A DNA stretch of 64,000 nt from contig JAMWFC010000005.1 in assembly GCA_027475525.1 (NCBI GenBank), forward strand, positions 2,058,019-2,122,018. The letters are read 5' to 3'. Positions 57,006 to 64,000 of this stretch are shown here, one piece after another (position 1 is the first letter of the stretch; every line of letters begins with the position of its first letter). The stretch comes from Macrolepiota albuminosa. Its lineage: Eukaryota; Basidiomycota; Agaricomycetes; Agaricales; Agaricaceae. Made by a program: the position numbers and the translations under genes. The notes beneath the pieces are model-generated. The model saw only the letters and a program-made list of their open reading frames with translations, made no database searches and had not been told where the DNA came from.

Positions 57006-59291
57006 TTATATAGATTCAATGATACAATCGACGACGGCGCATCGATGTTCCTCGAGGACGATCTTGACAGCCTGTTCAATGACGCGATTCAAACCTTCCT
57101 TTCCGCTGTCTCCAGCGCCAGCTCCAGCGGCACCAACGCTTTGGCCCCATGCCCAGCCAGCAGAAGCCGCGACCGCAATTTGTGAATAGTCTGGACAATC
57201 AGGACCGAAGCCAACGGTAAGTTTGTCGCCGGTCGCCTTACTTCCGTGGCCATCAGGGTGAACTCCAAGCATGGAGAGCCTAGGAGACTGCGGGATCATC
57301 AGTAATGAGAAGCGAATACTTGGATATCTAAAGCATCTGACCTTCCAACCACCATTGTTCAATATAATTGTGAGGAATGGCTGGAGTCATCATTTCAACC
57401 TCATGTCTGTGAGGCTTAGACCGACAGAGCTTACCGTCTTATACTTGCGCGCCATCCAGTACGCCGAACTTGGAATCCCAAACATATACGAGCCATCGCC
57501 GACAATCGCCACGATCAAATCATATCCCTTCCCCTCCTCATCCTTGACTTTTCCTCCAATGTGAGCACCAACAGCAGCGGCAAGAGCCCATCCCAACGAC
57601 GACCCGCCTGAACTGATCACGCTACCAGACTCTTCAGGCCTCAAGTGCATCCACGTCGTCTGATAATTACTGATACTCTCGTTCAAGAACAACGTCCTAA
57701 TCGCATGTCCGTCACTCGATGTTGCACGTTGGGTCACCTCCCGAAGTACTCCAATGATATTGGGGACAGTAATCGATGCCGCCGGTACATTACCCGCGCG
57801 GTCGACCTCGGGATACGCTGCCTCTGCCTCGTCCATCCGGCGCACCATCTCCTTATGGCGAACCTTGAGCGCCCTCCCGCGCATCACTACGTCCTGGCTG
57901 ACCGTCATCTCATTCAACGACCTTCCATGTTCGTCGCCGCTCTTCATGGCCTCCATAATCTCTTCGAGCGCGCGCTGCGCATCCGCACGACACACCATCT
58001 CCGCAGGGACATGCCAGAACCCGATGTTCATCGTCGTCTTGAGCGGGTCGCCCCCATCGAGGACGAACACGCGCGCGTCGGGCGACGGGGCGTTGTTCGC
58101 TGGGATCCAGGGGAGGTCGCAGTCGATGATGAGAATGGTGTCTGCCGCTGGAAGGTATGGGGTGTGCGTCCCCGGAGCGAGGAAGGAGCAACCTGTGAAG
58201 AATGGGTGCGAGAAGGGGAAGTTGACGGCGCTTGGGCAGGTGGAGACGACGGGTATGGAGAGTAATGTGGAAAGGTTGATGAGCGCGGGGACGGCGTTCT
58301 CGTTGCGTCCGAGGAAGGAGGTGATGATGAGGGGAATTTGTGAGGAGAGCAGGGCAGAGGCGATGTGCCATGCGGCTTGGGATAAGGTAAGGTGGGCTTG
58401 TCGTGGTAGTCTTGGGAGCTGACTGACCTGTTGGAGATAACCCGTTTGGTTCTATCGCAGGCCAAAGCTGGTAGTCGAGGGGTCTTGAAGGTCTGGGAAC
58501 TTCTTGTTCCATGACCTCCCGGCGAGCCCATAGATATACAGGTCCCTTTGGATCGCTTGTCGCACTGTAAAACGAGGTGACTAGAATCTTTGTCGAGAAA
58601 TATTGAGAAGACTTACACTTGTAGAGCTCTGCCGATATACTGCGCTACAGTCGAGCCATCAGAAATTTGGGCCGAATACCGCATATATTGGCGATTTATG
58701 GCGGACTGATCGGGTATGTCTTCTCTCATTGAGTGGGAAGAACTCTCATTCCAAGGAAATCAGTACCTTGTAGCCACATGATCCATTCATTTCTCCCTCC
58801 CTTGAGCTCCTTATTAGCGCTGAACGGAGCGGCTCCTGCATAGATTAAGACAGGTGTTCTGCCACGATCAACGTTATGGATTGCTCCTGCGAGCGCCTAA
58901 ACAACATTAAGCACCCGATCTATAATTGACAGACGAAATCAACCGGAACACTCACTTGTGTCCCGACATCGACATGCACAATCACGGCAGCGGGCTTTCC
59001 CGTGACCTGTGCATATCCCTGGGCAGCACTCAAAGCAACCATTTCATTAGGGCAGGTTACGATCTCTGGTTCCGTTTTCCCATCACCTTCAACGCGCTGC
59101 CGCTCTAGGTCCTCCAGAAGTGCAGGGTGGTCTGAGCCCCAGTTTACGAAAGCATGGGTGATCCCAGCATCTGCCAAAGACTTCAAAAATATTGAGGAAG
59201 TGGTATACATATCGGAGTGAGAATATGGAGAAAACCCCCTGGGCAATCGCTTAGGGCCTTTAGTCATCATGGACACCCAAATATATGGCAA
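57006..59291 (-). CDS. Thiamine-diphosphate-dependent enzyme, acetolactate synthase-like
   Basis: Six exons on the minus strand (58956-59291, 58767-58896, 58617-58719, 57435-58564, 57342-57380, 57006-57287), all GT-AG, about 670 aa. N-terminal Pyr domain: ITHAFVNWGSDHPALLEDL, CPNEMVALSAAQGYAQVTG with the catalytic Glu region, then VPD-type VATSDPKGPVYL. Middle domain: LIITSFLGRNENAVPALINL and FVLDGGDPL. C-terminal PP domain: the ThDP motif from GDGSYMFG to NNGGW, spaced about 30 residues. The family comprises acetolactate synthases, benzoylformate decarboxylases and related lyases; the specific substrate is unknown. Exon 4 has one surplus base near 58425, giving a frame break. Start could also be one of the internal Met residues 8, 9 or 28. 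Divergent from the hydrolase at 60011. Confidence 0.8.
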
Positions 59292-60010
59292 ACGATCTTG
59301 ACAATGTCATCCCGATGAATAATGTAGTGTGAATAATGCACTAAATCTGAAAGATACACATGAAGATCGCTGAGAATTTGTGCCAAGTTAGAATTATGAG
59401 AGAAAGGAGTGTACTTGGCAATTCTTACTCACGTCCTGTGTTGTTGACGCCAAAACGCGAGAACGCCTGCCCTAAGTTTCACGTGATCGCTGTTTGACAA
59501 ATGACAACAGCTGCATCAAGTCGTTCCCTCTGTATTTGCATTCCATACATGACAGGAGTCTACAACAATATCGGTAAATGTTGGACGTGGAACCTCAGGC
59601 TGTGCTCAAGGCTGTCCACTTATCATCGATGTGATGGAGTGGTGATGAAGTGTCCTTTTCCCATATACACTTGATGGTTACTTGATGGACACATATGCAT
59701 GTTATTAAAGCTTTTAAGTCGTAAAAATACGCGAGTTATAACGTCTCTGGAGTCGAAGCAAGTGATGACGTAAGGCAGAATTAAATCACGTACGTAATTC
59801 CTTCATGACTCACTGTTCGCTGCCAGCGAGTAAAACACTCACAGTGATCTTGTAATTTTTGTATCTTGGGAACCTTGCTCTGTATAGACCCGGTCTTATT
59901 TTTGGACAGGTATGACGTGAAACACCGCCCGCATCTTGTTGAGCGTCCTTTTCTGTCCATAAATCTCGCAACACCGTCGCTGGCTGATCCCCCTTATTCT
60001 TCCTATTACT
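59292..60010. other. Shared divergent promoter region
   Basis: 719 bp between the divergently transcribed ThDP enzyme and dienelactone hydrolase. No coding sequence; contains a GTGATGACGTAAG CRE-like site at about 59761. Confidence 0.5.
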
Positions 60011-61132
60011 ATGAACTGTTGTGCCGGGTGTGCGGCCTTCGACCACCCTCGATGTGAGCCTGCCGGGTACATCAGCACGCACGGCGCCTACTATTCTCCG
60101 TCGCCCAATATCGATGCCAAGGACGAGCATTCTGAGCGAGCAATCCTGCTCCTGACGGATGACCCCCTTGAGAACTCTCGCATCCTGGCCGACAACCTAG
60201 CCATGCGACTTGATTGCGACGTTTGGGTGCCTGATTACTTCCAAGGTAACGCCACATGTGAGCTTTGTTTGTGCTTTTGAGTTCGCCCTGACACATAGCG
60301 ACAGGACCACCGTTGAGCGTGTACCCTCATCGTCGTCTGCGACGTGCGCCGAGCGTCAATTTGGCCGCGTACGAGTGGATAAGAACTAAACTTCGCCGGA
60401 TACCGTTGTTGATAAAAAATCGGCCTGCCGTAGTTGACGCGAGACTGTCAAAAGTGCATCATTAACACTCATCTTAAGATTGCTTATTGAAAGCTACCCA
60501 GTTCCTTAAAGCACTCCAGGACGAGAAAGATTATATGAAGATCGGTGCTGTTGGGTAAGTCATTTCATTGGCCCGAGATAATGACCCATCCATCATTTGA
60601 ACCATGCGATAAGTTACTGCTCAGGTGGTTCCACGGCCATACGGTTAGCGTCCACGGATTGGATTCAAAGTGTAGTCGTTTGTCATCCTCGCAACTTCAA
60701 GCTGCCGGAGGTTCAAGCGATAAAGGTGTGTTTATTCTGCATCAGGGATCACGATGACTTTCAGATCTCAAAGGTTAACTGGTTAGATTCCCTCTGCGTG
60801 GATATGTGCCGAAGGTATGCGTTTACTTCCAAAGTAGTCGCACACAACGCTGTACGTGCGTCTCCTTAGACGACAAGTTCTTCTCTCGGTCTTTACGGCG
60901 AAAGACCGAGGCAAAAATACGACGTAGGAAAAACGTTGAATACGAATTTAGGGACTACACAGGTCGGGGATTCTTGTTTTTTTTTTCTTCCTCTTTCTGA
61001 TGTTGCTACCCTTTAGGTACTTCGCATGGATTCGCATGCAGTCCAGACTTGATGGTGACAGAGATGAAAGAAGCTTACGAAGCGGCCTTTGAACAGACTG
61101 TTCGATGGTTTTTGAAGACCTTGCCGGTTTAG
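60011..61132 (+). CDS. Dienelactone hydrolase family protein
   Basis: Seven exons (60011-60245, 60305-60453, 60502-60554, 60614-60725, 60787-60814, 60870-60962, 61017-61132) with introns of 48-61 nt join in phase to 261 aa, normal for the family. The catalytic triad of this alpha/beta hydrolase is complete: Cys in GAVGYCSGG, Asp in ICAEDDKFF, His in GTSHGFA. Other family blocks are DVWVPDYFQG near residue 78 and VVCHPRNFKLPE. Fungal members hydrolyse dienelactones from aromatic breakdown, though many are carboxylesterases of unknown role. The N-terminal MNCCAGCAAF resembles the C-rich start of many fungal members. Divergent pairing with the ThDP-dependent enzyme is suggestive of shared regulation. 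No lesion seen. Confidence 0.88.
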
Positions 61133-62030
61133 TCCACATGATGCTAAAATACGATTTAGATGAATTTATCCCACTTGTATTATTAATAATTGAAGACGCA
61201 TTTTAAATCATGGTATGATATCGTCAATTCAACGATTTTCAGGGTTTCCTAGTGCATCATGGTAGCTGCCTGCCATGGAAATTTCTTGGATATGGGTGTG
61301 ATAACTTTCTTGGACTGAAAGGGTACTTATCCTCAGTCTCTAGTCCGTCTTCATTTCAACCCTGATTACGTCTCATCCCTCAACAAAAGTACGACCAAGC
61401 GCAAGGTAGCACGCATGGAAACCGTACGTACCCTCTCGCTGGGTACTCACATTCGACCATACCTCGCAACTCCATTGCCTTTGGGCACGAGTACGTCATC
61501 GCCTTCGTGTGAGGGTGTGAGGGTGTTTGTCAGGATCCCAAGTTAGGCATCAGTCATCGGCGAAGCACCATACCCTTTTACAAGGAACCCTTTTTTTGAA
61601 GGAGTCGCCATCAGATTCCTCTGATAGCCAAGCAACTCGTACGGCACCAGCCAGGGATAATCAGTACTGAATCATAAAATCGAGCCAACTCGTGTACTCT
61701 GGGTAACGTGGGATGCTAGGTTCGACTGTAACGTAACTATCTTGAGTAAATATGTTGATCGTGGACATCAGCATTACATTAAGGTATATGGGTCAAGCTC
61801 AATGTACGCTGTCCAGGGAATGACTGAGTAACAAAGTATGATCGACATGAGCGCGAACGCTCTCAATCAGACAGTGCAAATACTCGCAGACTCTCAAAGA
61901 TACTACAGAGAGAGGTCCATAAATGAGGTATAGTGAAGCAGTACGGTTGCCCTCCAGGACCAGGTCAAACTTTCAGCTTAAATTAAGCGGATCAATCATA
62001 TGTCACGCAAGAAGTCGAGCATATCGACCG

Positions 62031-62066
62031 TTTTGAGGGGTAGCTGGGGTATTTGGCACCCCGTTA
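62031..62066. repeat. Inverted repeat arm, pairs with 63311-63346
   Basis: The 36-bp block reads TTTTGAGGGGTAGCTGGGGT at its start; its partner on the opposite strand is similar with a few changes, and a GCGGATCA stretch on the outer side is also mirrored. A second inverted pair lies at 62371-62391 and 63372-63393. Confidence 0.65.
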
Positions 62067-62119
62067 CATTCGAAATGAGCATTATACCTGTAACCCACCA
62101 GTGACTTACACATAATTCA

Positions 62120-62340
62120 GCATGGCAGTCTCTACAGGGTTCTAACGCATGATATCACTTGTGTGTGATTCAGCATGGCAGTCCCAACTTGTTTCTAACG
62201 CATGGCATTACTCGTGTGTGAGTATACTTCATTAAATGTTGTGTTGCTTATTATGAGATGCTTTAAATAGGTAACAGATTGAACAAATGTGCCAGCTCCA
62301 GTCTTCTTATCAATGTTCGACTCTCACAAACGTAATTTAG
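62120..62340 (+). repeat. Truncated copy of the promoter and first codons of the gene at 63554
   Basis: About 200 bp closely resemble 63400-63570: the CAGCATGGCAGTCCC block, a CATTAAATG stretch, the TTTAAATAGG TATA-like box and then ATGTTCGACTCTCAC in place of ATGTCCGACTCCCGC. The frame closes after eight codons. A duplicated, dead 5' end. Confidence 0.65.
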
Positions 62341-63553
62341 CATGGCAGTCCCTACAGATTTCTAACGCATACCGTTGCCCTACTGGGTCAGCTTAACTCA
62401 TAGTTGAAAAACTGTCAAAGTCCATGGCAACGAGTTGATGGGGTCCTTAGGATCAGTCACAAGTCACAGATAATAGTTAATATACACCATTTAACCAGTA
62501 TTTCAGAGGAAAATATTGGATATAAGTTTATATTCGGAAACTTCCGACAATTGAAACACTCTTGAAACGAAAAAAGGTCTGAATCAAATCAAGAAACGTC
62601 TTGATGAATTTTCTGTCCTCATCAACAGATAGAAGTGTGATATTTATTCAGTGCTTTTTTATAACCAAAATGACTGTAGACAGATGATGATGATGATGAT
62701 GATGAGATCGGCCCTTTGTGGGTTTTATTTCAAGGTCGGAATACATGGGACGGCTTATTCAGCGTATGTCGTCTACTCTACAGTACTGCCGAGCTGAGCT
62801 TACTCACGGACACTCTAACTAGTTCTCCGGCCAGATCGCTTTTCACCGTAGACAGATAATCTAGAGACTATCTGACATCATCGCATGTGCTACATCATCA
62901 TTCAAGATAGATGGAACCGTAAGATAAGTATGCCAGACTGTTCAACGAATTCGTCCCGACATCAATAGATGGAACCGTAAGGTAAGTATGCCAGACTGTT
63001 CAACGGAGAGACATACAAAGGGACGTTTAAGTCAAATGACGTCTATATAACCAACCCATTAACTTTAGGGCGACCTTCTGAGTATCAAGCTGGTCATGTG
63101 CGTCTGGAGTCATGTGCACCCGGGAAATCCCATTGATTTCAAAGGCCGTCGACATGCCGAACAGTGCCGTACAAATCAATTTAAATTAACGTACTATTTA
63201 CAAATCCCATTGATTTCAAAGGCCGTCGACATGCCGAACAGTGCCGTACAAATCAATTTAAATTAACGTACTATTTACCGCGCTTGTCACAGGTACATAG
63301 GGTTTAATGATAACGGGGTGCCAGATACCCCAGTCACTCCTCAAAATGACTGATCCGCTAAGCTTCTATAACCTGACCCAGTAGGGCAACGGTAAACGCA
63401 TGGCATTACTCATGTTTGATTCAGCATGGCGGTCCCAAACACGTTTCTAATGCACGGCATTACTCATGTGTGAGTTTATTTCATTAAATGCCGTGTTGCT
63501 TATTGTAAGACCCTTTAAATAGGCAACAGATTGAAAGCACCAGTCTTCCTGCA

Positions 63554-64000
63554 ATGTCCGACTCCCGCAATCACAACCCCACAGGCAAAAATCAGCACGG
63601 TATCAAAGGTGAGCTTCTTCAATTGAGAGCTCATTTTATCTCAGTCTCTCTGATGATTACGAGCAGTAAAGAAGGACGATCCGCAACTCATTGCTGCACT
63701 AAAGGAGTACCATGAGCAACTGATGGACTCAAATGATGAAATTGCTCGTCACCTTGCTAAAGATCACGGAATTCATTTAAGGTACGTCACCAATTTAAAA
63801 CTGGTGGTTACATTCAGTTAACAAATGCCTATAACCAGTGCAAGTTCTGTCAAACGTGCTCGTAGTCATAATGGCTTCGTGGGAGGTGCAACAAACCTGA
63901 AGAACAAGACTGAACAGGAAGCAGAACAGCTTGTTTTAGAACAACTTGACCTTGATACAACTGGTCATGCGGGACCACGTAGTATCCGCCACCGCATTGC
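63554..64000 (+). CDS. Integrase-core family protein, N-terminal part (runs off the window)
   Basis: Three exons so far (63554-63608, 63667-63781, 63839-64000+), introns 58 and 57 nt, in phase with no stop. The protein begins MSDSRNHNPTGKNQHG, followed by a helical segment with IAALKEYHEQL and SASSVKRARSHNGFVGG (likely helix-turn-helix), a glutamate-rich helix and then GPRSIRHRIA. The NPTGKNQ start and GPR(S/T) box recall N-termini of the large Agaricomycete integrase-core (DDE) gene family; this is from memory and the catalytic core lies outside the window. A TTTAAATAGG box about 30-40 bp upstream is probably its promoter. Could be a transposon gene or a domesticated one. Confidence 0.6.

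Larger units (their letters stand above)
61133..63553. other. Intergenic repeats, no complete gene
   Basis: No long coding frame. The right half (from about 61985) holds inverted and direct repeats related to the 5' end of the integrase-like gene, a (GAT)n microsatellite at about 62683-62705, a 58-bp-spaced direct repeat at 62905-62985 and an exact 77-bp duplication at about 63124-63279. Confidence 0.5.

Noticed and set aside
1..64000. CRISPR arrays, rRNA or tRNA genes
   Set aside because: No regularly spaced repeats of that type and no tRNA or rRNA signature seen; the genome is eukaryotic. The tRNA-like pieces are primer-binding sites only.

Overview
The window looks like the nuclear genome of a mushroom-forming basidiomycete (Agaricomycete). 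Short GT-AG introns of about 46-61 nt interrupt almost every host gene. The host gene families are typical of that group: F-box proteins starting with the motif LPFDVLxRI, a CsbD/Hmp1-like stress protein, and an integrase-like multicopy gene. The repeat load is DIRS, Copia, Gypsy and a CACTA-like MITE. I found no rRNA, tRNA or CRISPR.

Layout. 1-8006 is AT-rich, gene-poor DNA with a decayed DIRS-type retroelement (about 4376-6385, minus). 8007-40977 is a Copia element (minus) that has been invaded repeatedly. Each level is supported by its own target-site duplication (TSD): Copia (TSD GACAT) holds a solo LTR of another family (12975-39057, TSD GGGTG). That holds an outer Gypsy element (13552-37619, TSD GCGG) and a related solo LTR (37696-38924, TSD GCGG). 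The outer Gypsy holds an inner Gypsy of the same family (18986-31573, TSD ACGG). A 449-bp CACTA-like MITE (TSD AAT) sits in the Copia 5' LTR, and the other Copia LTR preserves the empty site. LTR divergence follows the nesting: Copia about 10%, outer Gypsy about 1%, inner Gypsy about 0.3% (counted by eye).

The most unusual feature is in both Gypsy copies. Between the integrase and the 3' LTR lies a complete six-exon gene in antisense to gag-pol (14752-17150 and 20180-22495). It encodes a 661-714 aa protein with a CX2CX8CX8CX2CX6C cysteine cluster resembling fungal Zn2Cys6 DNA-binding domains. The same Gypsy family is saturated in LTRs and pol with the hexamers CGSYAA/TTRSCG (about 20 per kb by eye, about 2 per kb expected). 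The neighbouring solo LTR of another family has none. I propose, as inference only, that the antisense protein recognises these motifs, perhaps as an anti-silencing factor.

42274-64000 is ordinary gene space: two tandem F-box paralogs (minus), a 20-exon D-arabinono-1,4-lactone-oxidase-like FAD enzyme, the AP-2 sigma clathrin adaptor, an F-box-like gene, a CsbD/Hmp1-like gene, a divergent pair of a ThDP-dependent acetolactate-synthase-like enzyme (minus) and a dienelactone hydrolase (plus), and the 5' part of an integrase-like gene running off the end.

Quality warning. About 25 places carry tandem duplications with a period of exactly 77 bp. They look like unmerged overlaps from a k=77 de Bruijn assembly and they break many reading frames, above all in the inner Gypsy gag-pol. 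There is also a 100-N gap at 39634-39733.
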